64,000 nucleotides of DNA from JBOGDS01 sp050743075 (GTDB lineage Bacteria; Actinomycetota; Actinomycetes; Jiangellales; Jiangellaceae). The notes beneath the pieces were generated by a model, which was given only the letters and a program-made list of their open reading frames with translations, had not been told where the DNA came from and ran no database searches. Position numbers and translations under genes: made by a program. Within the stretch, counting starts at the first letter, position 1. Each line of letters opens with the position of its first letter. Positions 37,287 to 45,681 of the stretch are shown here, piece by piece. The DNA lies in assembly GCA_050743075.1 (NCBI GenBank), contig JBOGDS010000007.1, positions 1 to 64,000 of the forward strand, given 5' to 3'.

Positions 37287-39007
37287 GGCGTGGCCTCCGT
37301 AGCCTCGGGCGACGCCGGTCGCCCACCGAGCCGTCCGGTGCGCCGCGGCGCGCCCAGCCGCTCGGGGTCGAGACCGGACCAGGCATGGCCGGCGCCGAAG
37401 AAGCGGCTGCGGGCCAGCACCGTGACCAGCGGCTTGGTGAACAGGAACACGACGACCAGGTCGACGAGGGTGGTCAGGCCCAACGCGAACGCGAAGCCGC
37501 GGACGTTCGCCACCGAGAACACGTACAGGAAGAACGCGGCGAACAGCGAGACCGCGTCGCTGGCCAGCACGGTGCGACGGGCCCGTTTCCAGCCGGTCTC
37601 GACGGCCATCCGGACGCTGCGGCCTTCGCGGATCTCGTCGCGGATGCGCTCGAAGAACACGACGAACGAGTCCGCCGTGATGCCGATCGCGACGATGATG
37701 CCGGCGATGCCAGCGATGGTGAGCGTGAAACCGATCACCTGTCCGAGCAGAACGACCGCGGCAAATGTGAGTGAACCCGCGAGGGCGAGACTGGCGAAGA
37801 CCACGAAGCCGAGCCCGCGGTAGTACACGAGCGAATAGAGCAGTACCAGGCCGAGGCCGATCGCGCCGGCGACCAGTCCGCCTTGCAGCTGCGCCTCTCC
37901 CAGCGTCGGTGTCACGGTCGAGGTGTCGCTGTTCTCGAACGTCAGCGGTAGCGCGCCGTAGTTCAGCACGTTCGCGAGGGCCTGTGCCTCCTCCTGGGTG
38001 AACGTCCCGGAGATCTCGGCCTGCCCACCGGAGATGGCTCGCTCGACCGTCGGGTAGGACACGACCCGCCCGTCCAGCACGATGGCGAAGGCGTTGTTCG
38101 GGAACGCCTGCGCGGCGAGCCGCTGCGTCGACTCGAAGAACTTGTCGCCGCCTTCGGCGGTGAAGTCGAGGTTGACGACGAAGGCCACCTCGTTCTGCGG
38201 AACACCGGCCGAGGCGCTGTTGACGTCGGTTCCCAGGATGTCGGCCGGGCCCAGAAGAAACCGGGTGGCGCCGGCTTCGTCGCAGGTGAACAGCGACGCG
38301 TCGGGGTCGTCGACCGCACCCGGCTCCAGGTCGGCGCAGTCGGAGGCCGCCAGCTGGGCCTGCTCATCCGCCGTCGGCGGGCCTTCGCCGGCCGGCGGTT
38401 GCTCGGGTAGCGGTGCGGGACTCGGCGACGCCGACGGGCTGGGTGTGGGTGACGGTGTCGGTGTCGGTGTCGTCGTGGACTGTGCCACCAGGCCCTCGGT
38501 GACGGCTCGGCCCGATGCCTCCGAGGCGCCGGCCGTCGGCGACGGGGTGGTGGACGGCGTGGCCGTGGCGCCCGGGCTCGGCGTCGCGCCGGGAGTTGCG
38601 CTCGCCGTCGGCTCCGGCGCCGGGCCGCCGCCGGGCAGGACTGCCCGCACCGGTCGGAAGCGGAGCTCGGCGGTCTGGCCGACGAGCTGGACCAGCTGAT
38701 CCTCGCCGACACCCGGCACCTGGACCACGACGTTGGTGTCGCCCTGTGTCGTCACCTCGGCCTCGGCGACTCCGCTGCCGTTGACCCGGCTGCGGATGAT
38801 GTCGACGGCCTGGCGCATGCTCTCGTCGGTCGGCGTGCTGCCGTCGGTCGTCCGGGCCGAGAGCGTGATGCTCGTGCCGCCGCGCAGGTCCAGGCCCAGT
38901 CGCGGCGACCACTCGTCCACCAGCGCCATGGTCCCGTACATGCCGAGCAGGACCAGGGCGAGAACACCCAGCGGGCGCCACGGTCGCGGCGCGTTCGTCG
39001 ATGCCAC
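37283..39007 (-). CDS. secD: Protein translocase subunit SecD with Pro/Ser/Thr-rich insert
   Basis: Partner of SecF. The 574 residues have an N-terminal membrane segment, the motif RLGLDLRGGTSI, a P1 external domain and five C-terminal membrane segments. Residues about 128-211 form a low-complexity stretch made mainly of Pro, Thr, Ser and Ala inside the external domain, with many short Thr-Pro and Ser-Pro units. It would be an extended, possibly glycosylated linker outside the membrane. The GTG start lacks an obvious ribosome site. Confidence 0.95.
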   Translation of the reverse strand: MASTNAPRPWRPLGVLALVLLGMYGTMALVDEWSPRLGLDLRGGTSITLSARTTDGSTPTDESMRQAVDIIRSRVNGSGVAEAEVTTQGDTNVVVQVPGVGEDQLVQLVGQTAELRFRPVRAVLPGGGPAPEPTASATPGATPSPGATATPSTTPSPTAGASEASGRAVTEGLVAQSTTTPTPTPSPTPSPSASPSPAPLPEQPPAGEGPPTADEQAQLAASDCADLEPGAVDDPDASLFTCDEAGATRFLLGPADILGTDVNSASAGVPQNEVAFVVNLDFTAEGGDKFFESTQRLAAQAFPNNAFAIVLDGRVVSYPTVERAISGGQAEISGTFTQEEAQALANVLNYGALPLTFENSDTSTVTPTLGEAQLQGGLVAGAIGLGLVLLYSLVYYRGLGFVVFASLALAGSLTFAAVVLLGQVIGFTLTIAGIAGIIVAIGITADSFVVFFERIRDEIREGRSVRMAVETGWKRARRTVLASDAVSLFAAFFLYVFSVANVRGFAFALGLTTLVDLVVVFLFTKPLVTVLARSRFFGAGHAWSGLDPERLGAPRRTGRLGGRPASPEATEATP

Positions 39008-39028
39008 TGTCTGGTCGGACGATCGACG

Positions 39029-39364
39029 TCAGCTCTGGGTGCCCGGGGCGTCGTCGCGGGCCGGCTCGTCGGCCGGCTGCGTCATGGGCTTGATGTCGGG
39101 GGCCGCCTCGCCCGACGCGTCCGGGATCACCCGCATGATGGCCCGGCGGACGTAGCGGTTGGTGATGCCGGGTGCGACCTCGAGAACGACCTCGTCGTCC
39201 TCGACCGACACCACCGTGGCGATCAGGCCGGCTCCGGTCATGACCCGCGCGCCTGGCGCCACCGACTGCTGGACCTGCGCCACCTCGCGGCGCTGCTTCT
39301 GCTGCGGCCGTATGAGCAGGAAGTAGAAGACGACGACCAGCAGGATCAGTGGGAGGAACTCCAT
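39029..39364 (-). CDS. yajC: SecDF accessory protein YajC
   Basis: Small membrane partner of SecDF. The 111 residues have the family start MEFLPLILLVVVFYFLLIRP followed by QQKQRREVAQ, a beta-rich cytoplasmic domain (VMTGAGLIATVVSVEDDEVVLE) and an acidic tail. The frame is open 13 codons further, but this ATG begins the membrane segment. Position before secD is conserved. Confidence 0.95.
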   Translation of the reverse strand: MEFLPLILLVVVFYFLLIRPQQKQRREVAQVQQSVAPGARVMTGAGLIATVVSVEDDEVVLEVAPGITNRYVRRAIMRVIPDASGEAAPDIKPMTQPADEPARDDAPGTQS

Positions 39365-39445
39365 GGGATACCGCGAACCTTCCAAGTGCACCGTGGTGAG
39401 CACAGGACGACGTTCGGATGCCAGGCGGCAGCCGCGCCGAGGATT

Positions 39446-40582
39446 CTAGACCCCGGTGCCCGTGAACAGGTCAGGCTCCCCGTCTCCGTCCGGGCCGGGC
39501 ACAGCGAACGGCGACCGCGACGGCATCGCCAGACCGAGATGCTGCCACGCACTCGGCGTGGCGACCCGTCCCCTCGGCGTACGCGCGAGCAGGCCGGCGC
39601 GGACCAGGAACGGCTCGGCGACCTCCTCGACGGTCTCGCGCTCTTCCGCCACGGCGACCGCCAGCGTCCCGAGGCCGACGGGTCCGCCGGCGAAGCGACG
39701 GCACAGCGCGTCCAGGACAGCGCGGTCGAGCCGGTCCAGGCCGATATCGTCGACTTCGTACACCGTCAGGGCGGCCCGCGCCACGGCGCCGTCGACCACA
39801 CCGTCGGCCCGGACCTCGGCGAAGTCGCGGACCCGGCGGAGCAGGCGGTTGGCGATCCGCGGGGTGCCGCGGGACCGCCCGGCGATCTCGCTGGCGCCGT
39901 CCGGGCGCAACGTGACGCCGAGCAGGCGGGCCGAGCGAACCAGGACGCGCTCGAGCTCGGCCGGCTCGTAGAGATCGAGGTGCCCGGTGAAGCCGAAGCG
40001 GTCGCGCAGGGGCCCAGGGAGCAGGCCGGTGCGGGTCGTGGCACCGACCAGGGTGAACGGCGGCAGGTCCAGCGGGATCGCCGTCGCGCCTGGACCCTTC
40101 CCCACGATGACGTCGACCCGGAAGTCCTCCATCGCCGTGTAGAGCATCTCTTCCGCGGGCCTCGCCATCCGGTGGATCTCGTCGAAGAACAGCACCTCGC
40201 CCTCGGAGACCGAGGACAGGATCGCCGCGAGGTCGCCGGCGTGCTGCACGGCCGGACCGCTGGTGATCCGCAACGGCGTCTCCATCTCGGCTGCGATGAT
40301 CATCGCCAACGTGGTCTTGCCGAGGCCCGGCGGGCCGGACAGCAGGACATGGTCGGCCACCCGGAGCCGGGCGCGGGCCGCTTCGAGCATGAGCGACAGT
40401 TGCTCGCGCAGGCGCTCCTGGCCGATGAACTCGCTCAAGGTGCGCGGACGCAGCGCCGCCTCGAGCGCACGCTCGTCGCCGTCGGCCTCGCGTCCGACCA
40501 GCCGGGCCGCCGTGCCGGTGGCAGGGTCGGGCTCCACAGCGTCGGGCCCCCCGGAGTCGGGCCCCAGGGCGTCGCCGGTCAC
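39446..40582 (-). CDS. ruvB: Holliday junction branch migration ATPase RuvB
   Basis: AAA+ motor of the RuvAB branch migration complex. Of 378 residues the first 45 or so are a variable acidic lead; then LRPRTLSEFIGQ, Walker A LLSGPPGLGKTT, Walker B LFFDEIHRMARP, sensor GATTRTGLL, arginine finger region PLRDRFGFTG and a winged-helix end. The GTG at 40582 overlaps the ruvA stop (GTGA). Under the SOS box of ruvC if the three genes are one operon. Confidence 0.96.
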   Translation of the reverse strand: MTGDALGPDSGGPDAVEPDPATGTAARLVGREADGDERALEAALRPRTLSEFIGQERLREQLSLMLEAARARLRVADHVLLSGPPGLGKTTLAMIIAAEMETPLRITSGPAVQHAGDLAAILSSVSEGEVLFFDEIHRMARPAEEMLYTAMEDFRVDVIVGKGPGATAIPLDLPPFTLVGATTRTGLLPGPLRDRFGFTGHLDLYEPAELERVLVRSARLLGVTLRPDGASEIAGRSRGTPRIANRLLRRVRDFAEVRADGVVDGAVARAALTVYEVDDIGLDRLDRAVLDALCRRFAGGPVGLGTLAVAVAEERETVEEVAEPFLVRAGLLARTPRGRVATPSAWQHLGLAMPSRSPFAVPGPDGDGEPDLFTGTGV

Positions 40583-41193
40583 GGGCGCGCCAGGGTGCGC
40601 AGAGCGGCCTTGAGCAGGCCGGGAACGTCGGCCCCGTCGACGCCGTCGCCGACCAGCGGCGCGACCTGGTCGATCGCCGCCTCCGCCTCGCGGCTGGACC
40701 AGCCGAGACCGAGCAGCGCGCCATGGACCTGCCGGCGCCATCCGTCGGCCACCACCGCGCCGCCATGAGCCACTCCGGCGATCCTCGCCGTGGGTGGGCC
40801 CAGCCGGTCAGCCAGCTCGACGACGATCCGCTGGGCGCTCTTCTTCCCGACGCCGGACACCTTCGTCAGCGCTACCAGGTCCTCGGTCGCCACGGCGCGA
40901 CGCAGGTCGTCGGGCGTGAGCACTGCCAGCATCGCCTGCGCCAGCCGCGGCCCGATCCCGCTGGCGGTCTGGAGCAGCTCGAACACGGCTCGCTCGTCGT
41001 CGTCGGTGAACCCATAGAGGGTCAGCGAGTCCTCGCGGACGATGAGGGTCGCGGGCAGGCTGGCCTGGTCGCCCACCCGGTAGGTCGCCGCGGTGGTCGG
41101 CGTGCACTGCATCGTCAGGCCGATGCCACCGACGTCGACGACGACCTCGCCGGGCCGCACGGCGGCCACCTGCCCACGGACGAATGCGATCAC
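40579..41193 (-). CDS. ruvA: Holliday junction DNA helicase subunit RuvA
   Basis: Binds four-way junctions and loads RuvB. The 204 residues have the N-terminal OB-fold (VIAFVRGQVAAVRPGEVVVDVGG), paired helix-hairpin-helix motifs (LQTASGIGPRLAQAMLA and LTKVSGVGKKSAQRIVVEL) and the C-terminal domain that touches RuvB (ALLGLGWSSREAEAAI). AGGAGG seven bases before the GTG at 41193 fixes the start, which overlaps the ruvC stop. Confidence 0.96.
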   Translation of the reverse strand: MIAFVRGQVAAVRPGEVVVDVGGIGLTMQCTPTTAATYRVGDQASLPATLIVREDSLTLYGFTDDDERAVFELLQTASGIGPRLAQAMLAVLTPDDLRRAVATEDLVALTKVSGVGKKSAQRIVVELADRLGPPTARIAGVAHGGAVVADGWRRQVHGALLGLGWSSREAEAAIDQVAPLVGDGVDGADVPGLLKAALRTLARP

Positions 41194-41711
41194 CGCGCAC
41201 CTCCTGCTGCGACGACAGCCGCCTGAAGCCGTGCCTGGGCCGAACCACGCCAGACCTCGCAGATGGCCAGCGCGAGCGCGTCGCTGGCGTCGGCCGGCCG
41301 TGGTCGCTCGCCGAGCCGGAGCAGGCGGGTGACCATGGCCGCCACCTGGGCCTTGTCCGCGCGGCCGTTGCCGGTGACGGAGGCCTTGATCTCGCTGGGT
41401 GTGTAGGTCGACAGGGCGAGGCCATGGCGCACTGCCACCAGGATGGCCACCCCGCTCACCTGCGCCGTGCCCATGACGGTGCGGACGTTGTGCTGGCTGA
41501 AGACCCGCTCGACGGCGACGGCGTCGGGCCGGAACTCGCCGATCCAGGTGATGACCGCCTGCTCGACCGCGAGAAGTCGCTCGCCGAGCGGTGCGCCGGA
41601 CGGGGTGCGGACGACGTCGACGGCCACGAGGTCGAGCCGGCGGCCCTGCGTTCCCTCCACGACACCGAGCCCGCACCGCGTCAGCCCAGGGTCGACTCCG
41701 AGCACTCGCAC
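41190..41711 (-). CDS. ruvC: Holliday junction resolvase RuvC
   Basis: Endonuclease that resolves junctions after RuvAB migration. The 173 residues carry the acidic site residues in VLGVDPGLTRCG, AVERVF and ADASDALALA, and the family segment FSQHNVRTVMGTAQVSG. GTG start with GAGAGG upstream. An SOS box lies 15 bases before the start codon, so ruvC-ruvA-ruvB are predicted to be induced by DNA damage. Confidence 0.96.
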   Translation of the reverse strand: MRVLGVDPGLTRCGLGVVEGTQGRRLDLVAVDVVRTPSGAPLGERLLAVEQAVITWIGEFRPDAVAVERVFSQHNVRTVMGTAQVSGVAILVAVRHGLALSTYTPSEIKASVTGNGRADKAQVAAMVTRLLRLGERPRPADASDALALAICEVWRGSAQARLQAAVVAAGGAR

Positions 41712-41726
41712 CGCGCCGCCTCTCGC

Positions 41727-41742
41727 CCGAACACCTGTTCGG
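41727..41742. promoter_or_regulatory. SOS (LexA) box of ruvCAB
   Basis: CCGAACACCTGTTCGG matches TCGAAC-N4-GTTCGA at all ten central positions of the half-sites and differs only in the outermost base of each side. It lies 15 bases upstream of ruvC and beyond the yebC stop at 41824. ruvC is a known LexA target in M. tuberculosis. Confidence 0.85.
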
Positions 41743-41823
41743 ACCTCACGCTACCCGCGCCGGTTCACCGATCAGGCGCACGACGCGCCGCAGGATCGCG
41801 CTCGCCGTACCTCCGGCTACAGG

Positions 41824-42585
41824 TCAGCCGACTGCCTCCATGACCTCGTCGGACACGTCGAAGTTGGCGAAAACGTCCTGCACGTCGTCGCTGTCCTCGA
41901 GGGCCTCGATCAGCCGGAAGATCCTCCGTGCGCCGTCCTCGTCGAGTGGAACCGTGACCGACGGCACCCAGGACGACTCGGCGGACTCGTAGTCCAGCCC
42001 GGCCTCCTGGACCGCCGACCGGACGGCCACCAGGTCGGTGGCCTCCGACCGGATCTCGAAGGCCTCCCCGAGGTTCTCGACGTCCTCCGCCCCCGCGTCG
42101 AGGACGACCTCGAGGACGTCGTCCTCGCAGATCTCCCTGCCGTCCTGCTGGCGGGGCACGACCACGACGCCCTTGCGGCTGAACATGTAGGCCACCGAAC
42201 CGGGATCGGCCATCGACCCGCCGTTGCGGGTCATCGCGATCCGCACCTCCGACGCCGCCCGGTTCCGGTTGTCCGTCAGGCACTCGACGAGGACGGCCAC
42301 GCCGTTCGGGCCGTAGCCCTCATAGGTGATCGACTGGTACTCGGTCGCACCGGCCTCGGCGCCGGACCCGCGCTTCACGGCCCGGTCGATGTTGTCGTTG
42401 GGGACCGAGGACTTCTTTGCCTTCTGGATGGCGTCGTAGAGCGTCGGGTTGCCGGCCGGGTCGCCGCCACCGGTGCGGGCGGCAACCTCGATGTTCTTGA
42501 TCAACTTGGCGAAGAGCTTGCCCCGCCGGGCGTCGACGACGGCCTTCTTGTGCTTGGTCGTCGCCCACTTGGAGTGGCCGGACAT
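41824..42585 (-). CDS. YebC/PmpR family regulatory protein
   Basis: A 253-residue protein of the YebC/TACO1 family, which act as DNA-binding regulators or help translation of proline-rich stretches. Family motifs: MSGHSKWATTKHKKAVVDARRGK (start), GGDPAGNPTLYDAIQKAK, YEGYGPNGVAVLVE and SDDVQDVFANFD near the end. Separated from pdxT by three bases and from ruvC by about 110. Its position before ruvC is widespread. Its role here may be linked to proline-rich proteins such as SecD, which is only a guess. Confidence 0.95.
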   Translation of the reverse strand: MSGHSKWATTKHKKAVVDARRGKLFAKLIKNIEVAARTGGGDPAGNPTLYDAIQKAKKSSVPNDNIDRAVKRGSGAEAGATEYQSITYEGYGPNGVAVLVECLTDNRNRAASEVRIAMTRNGGSMADPGSVAYMFSRKGVVVVPRQQDGREICEDDVLEVVLDAGAEDVENLGEAFEIRSEATDLVAVRSAVQEAGLDYESAESSWVPSVTVPLDEDGARRIFRLIEALEDSDDVQDVFANFDVSDEVMEAVG

Positions 42586-42588
42586 CGG

Positions 42589-43194
42589 CTAGCTCTCCTT
42601 CACGATGTCGAGGAACAGGCGATGCACACGCAGGTCGCCGGTCAGCTCCGGATGGAAGGACGTCGCCAGCAACGGCCCGTGCCGGATCGCGACGATCCTA
42701 CCGGCGGCAGGACCGCTGGCCACCGTCGCGAGCACGTCGACAGCGGGTCCGGCCTCCTCGACCCACGGCGCACGGATGAACACCGCATGCAGGGACGGGC
42801 CGGCGCCGAAGACGTTGACGTCCAGGTCGGTCTCGAAGGACTCGACCTGGCGGCCGAACGCGTTGCGCCGCACGGTCACGTCCATGCCGCCGAGGGTCTG
42901 CTGGTCGACGGTGCCATCGACGATCCGGTCCGCGAGCATGATCATCCCGGCGCAGGAGCCGTAGACCGGCATGCCCCGCTTGATCCCCTCGCGTAGCGGC
43001 TCGTAGAGGTCGAACGCGCGAACCAGCTTGTCCATGGTCGTCGACTCGCCGCCGGGGATGACCAACCCGTCGGCACCCTCGAGCTCCGTCGGGCGCCGCA
43101 CCGGCACGGCCGTCGCTCCGCACGCCCGCAGGGCGCGGACGTGCTCGCGCACGTCGCCCTGGACGGCGAGCACGCCGACGACGGGACTGCTCAC
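42589..43194 (-). CDS. pdxT: Pyridoxal 5'-phosphate synthase glutaminase subunit
   Basis: Releases ammonia from glutamine for PdxS. The 201 residues contain GVLAVQGDVREH, the oxyanion region IPGGESTTM, the nucleophile in GSCAGMI and the His-Glu pair in SFHPELTGD. GTG overlaps the pdxS stop (GTGA), ensuring matched amounts of the two subunits. Confidence 0.96.
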   Translation of the reverse strand: MSSPVVGVLAVQGDVREHVRALRACGATAVPVRRPTELEGADGLVIPGGESTTMDKLVRAFDLYEPLREGIKRGMPVYGSCAGMIMLADRIVDGTVDQQTLGGMDVTVRRNAFGRQVESFETDLDVNVFGAGPSLHAVFIRAPWVEEAGPAVDVLATVASGPAAGRIVAIRHGPLLATSFHPELTGDLRVHRLFLDIVKES

Positions 43195-44135
43195 CAACCG
43201 CGCTCGGCCAGGCGGTGCGGCGCCGGGATCTCGTCGACGCTGATGCCGACCATCGCCTCGCCCAGGCCGCGCGACACCTTGGCGATCACGTCCGGGTCGT
43301 CGTAGAACGTCGTCGCCTTCACGATCGCCTCGGCCCGCTTCGCCGGGTCGCCGGACTTGAAGATGCCGGAGCCGACGAACACGCCCTCGGCGCCGAGCTG
43401 CATCATCATCGCGGCGTCGGCGGGGGTCGCGATGCCGCCAGCCGTGAACAGCACCACCGGCAGCTTGCCGGCCTGCGCGACCTCGCGGACGAGCTCGGAC
43501 GGCGCCTGCAGCGCCTTGGCCGCCCCGTACACCTCGTCGTCGGACATCGACGTCAGCCGCCGGATCTCGGCCCGGATCTGCCGCATGTGGGTGGTGGCGT
43601 TCGACACGTCGCCGGTGCCGGCCTCGCCCTTGGAGCGGATCATCGCCGCGCCCTCGGTGATCCGCCGCAACGCCTCGCCGAGGTTGGTCGCGCCGCAGAC
43701 GAACGGCACGGTGAACTGCCACTTGTCGATGTGGTTGGCGTAGTCGGCCGGGGTCAGCACCTCGGACTCGTCGACGTAGTCGACGCCGAGGCTCTGCAGT
43801 ACCTGTGCCTCGACGAAGTGCCCGATCCGGGCCTTCGCCATGACCGGGACGGACACCGCCTGGACGATGCTGTCGATCATGTCCGGGTCGCTCATCCGCG
43901 AGACGCCGCCCTGTGCCCTGATGTCGGCTGGCACGCGCTCGAGCGCCATGACCGCGACGGCGCCTGCGTCCTCGGCGATCTTCGCCTGCTCGGACGTGAC
44001 GACGTCCATGATCACGCCGCCCTTGAGCATCTCGGCCATGCCGCGCTTGACGCGCGCGGTTCCGGTCTCTGGGCCCGTCTGCGGGCTGGTGGTCGGTAGT
44101 TCGGACACGGTGGACCTCTTGACGAAGCGTGACAT
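43191..44135 (-). CDS. pdxS: Pyridoxal 5'-phosphate synthase subunit
   Basis: Builds the vitamin B6 cofactor from ribose 5-phosphate, glyceraldehyde 3-phosphate and ammonia. The 314 residues include VKRGMAEMLKGGVIMDVV, the Schiff-base lysine region PVMAKARIGHFVEAQ and the phosphate loop GEAGTGDVSNATTHMR. The ATG is preceded by GGAGG seven bases upstream. First gene of a pdxS-pdxT-yebC run. Confidence 0.96.
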   Translation of the reverse strand: MSRFVKRSTVSELPTTSPQTGPETGTARVKRGMAEMLKGGVIMDVVTSEQAKIAEDAGAVAVMALERVPADIRAQGGVSRMSDPDMIDSIVQAVSVPVMAKARIGHFVEAQVLQSLGVDYVDESEVLTPADYANHIDKWQFTVPFVCGATNLGEALRRITEGAAMIRSKGEAGTGDVSNATTHMRQIRAEIRRLTSMSDDEVYGAAKALQAPSELVREVAQAGKLPVVLFTAGGIATPADAAMMMQLGAEGVFVGSGIFKSGDPAKRAEAIVKATTFYDDPDVIAKVSRGLGEAMVGISVDEIPAPHRLAERGW

Positions 44136-44225
44136 GGTGACGCCTCCATGGTACGGCCCGCGCCGACGCACCCCGCGAACGCGCCAGCGTCGTCCACCTG
44201 CCGACTCGTCCGTAGGTGCCGGAGC

Positions 44226-44265
44226 TTGACGGATGGCTTTCGTTAGTTGTAACTTACGGTTCGTG
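44226..44265 (+). promoter_or_regulatory. Promoter and operator of the ArsR-SRPBCC pair, leaderless
   Basis: TTGACG (44226-44231), an 18-base spacer and TAACTT (44250-44255) form a good promoter. Transcription would start seven bases on, at the GTG start codon at 44263, so the mRNA would have no leader. The palindrome-like TTAGTTGTAACTTA (44243-44256) overlaps the -10 element and is a likely site for the encoded ArsR repressor. Confidence 0.65.
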
Positions 44266-44649
44266 CAGACTTACCGATGGGCCTCGCAGCTCGATGCCCT
44301 GGGCGACCCCACCCGGCGGGCGATCGTGGAGCTGCTCGCCGGCGGGCCGTCTCCGGTCGGCGAGCTGGCGGAGAGACTCCCCGTCAGCCGGCCCGCGGTC
44401 TCCCAGCACCTGGGCGTGCTCAAGGCCGCCGGCCTGGTCAGCGACCACGCGGCCGGCACTCGGCGGATCTACCGGCTGACACCCGGCGGACCGGCTGAGC
44501 TCCGGGCCTATCTCGACCGCTTCTGGGGCAACGCGCTGGCCTCGTTCGCTGAGGCGGTCGCGATCGACGCAGCCCGCCGAGCGCTGGCGGGCCACGCCCC
44601 CGGCCCGCACGACCTTCCCGACCACACCACCCGAGAGGATCTGCCATGA
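44263..44649 (+). CDS. ArsR-family transcriptional regulator
   Basis: A 128-residue winged-helix repressor. Visible are QLDALGDPTRRAIVELLA, the recognition helix region LPVSRPAVSQHLGVLKAAGLV and the wing AGTRRIYRL. No metal-binding cysteines of ArsR sensors are seen, so it belongs to the non-metal type that controls an adjacent AHSA1/SRPBCC gene. The frame is open ten codons further upstream, but the promoter geometry and family start point to GTG at 44263. It overlaps the next gene by four bases. Confidence 0.9.
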   Translation: MQTYRWASQLDALGDPTRRAIVELLAGGPSPVGELAERLPVSRPAVSQHLGVLKAAGLVSDHAAGTRRIYRLTPGGPAELRAYLDRFWGNALASFAEAVAIDAARRALAGHAPGPHDLPDHTTREDLP

Positions 44650-45134
44650 CGTCGCACGCCTCCGACCCGACGACACTCGCCCCGGTCCGGTGCGAGGTGA
44701 CGGTGCCTGGCGACCCGACCCGGGCCTTCGAGATCTTCACCGCGGGCCACGACTCCTGGAAGACGCCCGAGCACTACCTCGGAGCCGAGAAGCCGGAGGT
44801 CGTGATCCTCGAGTCCGCTTCGGGTGGACGCTGGTACGAACGGGCCGCAGACGGCACGGAGTGCGAATGGGGACGCGTCCTGGAATCCGATCCTCCCCAT
44901 CGGATCGTCCTCGCCTGGCAGGTGGGCGGCGACTGGCAATACCACGCCGACGAGCAGAGCCGGGTCGAGGTCACGTTCACCGAGGTCGCGCCCGGTCGGA
45001 CCCGGGTCGTGCTGGTTCACGACGGCTTCGAGGGTCATGGCGACGGCGCCGCGGTCGTCCACCAGGGGGTGGGCGACGAGGACGGGTGGCCGGTTGCCCT
45101 CGACCTGTTCACGAAGGCTGTCGCCGCCGGTTGA
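44646..45134 (+). CDS. AHSA1/SRPBCC domain protein
   Basis: A 162-residue START-like barrel with a hydrophobic pocket (VTVPGDPTRAFEIFTAGH, GGRWYERAADGTECEWGRV, HRIVLAWQ). Ligand and role unknown; members near ArsR regulators are often stress or lipid-binding proteins. The ATG overlaps the ArsR stop (ATGA), so the two are one operon. The tail is convergent with the LemA-like gene, 11 bases apart. Confidence 0.88.
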   Translation: MTSHASDPTTLAPVRCEVTVPGDPTRAFEIFTAGHDSWKTPEHYLGAEKPEVVILESASGGRWYERAADGTECEWGRVLESDPPHRIVLAWQVGGDWQYHADEQSRVEVTFTEVAPGRTRVVLVHDGFEGHGDGAAVVHQGVGDEDGWPVALDLFTKAVAAG

Positions 45135-45145
45135 GCATGCGACGG

Positions 45146-45670
45146 TCAGCCAGACAAGCCCCGCGGCATCTCGTCGTCGAGCTCGACGGTCTCGGGCCAC
45201 GGGGCGCGTCCGGCCAGGCCGAGCCAGCGCACCAGCACCTTGCGCCGCAGCCGCCTGGCCGCCCGGACCGTGTCGTTGTGGAAGCGGCGTGCGTGGCTCG
45301 CATTGCGGCAGGCAGCAGCGAGCTCGTCCAGCGCCGCACCTGCACCCTGCTCGGCCCGTAGCGCCGCCGTGTGCCCAAGGTCGGCGAGCGCGGCACCGAG
45401 CGCCTCGGTGAGGTCGCTCTCGGCCTGCTCACGTCCGGCCTCGTCGACCGTCCTCGCACGCGACGCCGCATCGGCGATCAGAACGGCACTGGCCGGGTCG
45501 AGGAGCCCCGCGCCGGCCAGGTCGAGCGCGGCTCCGGACCGTCGCAACAGCTGCGCGTCCAGCACTGCGCGGGTGGCTTCGACCCGGCCGTGCAGGCGGT
45601 CGAGCCGGCCGGCCGTCCAGGACAGGTAGAGGCCCAGTGCGAGGACGACGACCGGGACGACCCACTCCAC
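45146..45670 (-). CDS. LemA-like membrane-anchored protein
   Basis: A 174-residue protein with one N-terminal membrane segment (EWVVPVVVLALGLYLSW), then a long helical region (RLDRLHGRVEATRAVLDAQLLRR) and a C-terminal segment (ARRFHNDTVRAARRLRRK, GRAPWPETVELDDE) that recalls LemA proteins, in which helices are followed by a membrane-proximal tail. The similarity is by pattern only. In many actinobacteria a gene of this type follows pimA. Start at GTG 45670 has a spaced GGTAGG; 12 bases after the pimA stop. Confidence 0.7.
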   Translation of the reverse strand: MEWVVPVVVLALGLYLSWTAGRLDRLHGRVEATRAVLDAQLLRRSGAALDLAGAGLLDPASAVLIADAASRARTVDEAGREQAESDLTEALGAALADLGHTAALRAEQGAGAALDELAAACRNASHARRFHNDTVRAARRLRRKVLVRWLGLAGRAPWPETVELDDEMPRGLSG

Positions 45671-45681
45671 GACGAGGGAAC

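Noticed and set aside
38440..38490. GT-rich microsatellite in secD as a phase-variation site
   Set aside because: Units are imperfect hexamers read in frame as Thr-Pro; slippage by whole units would not break the gene.
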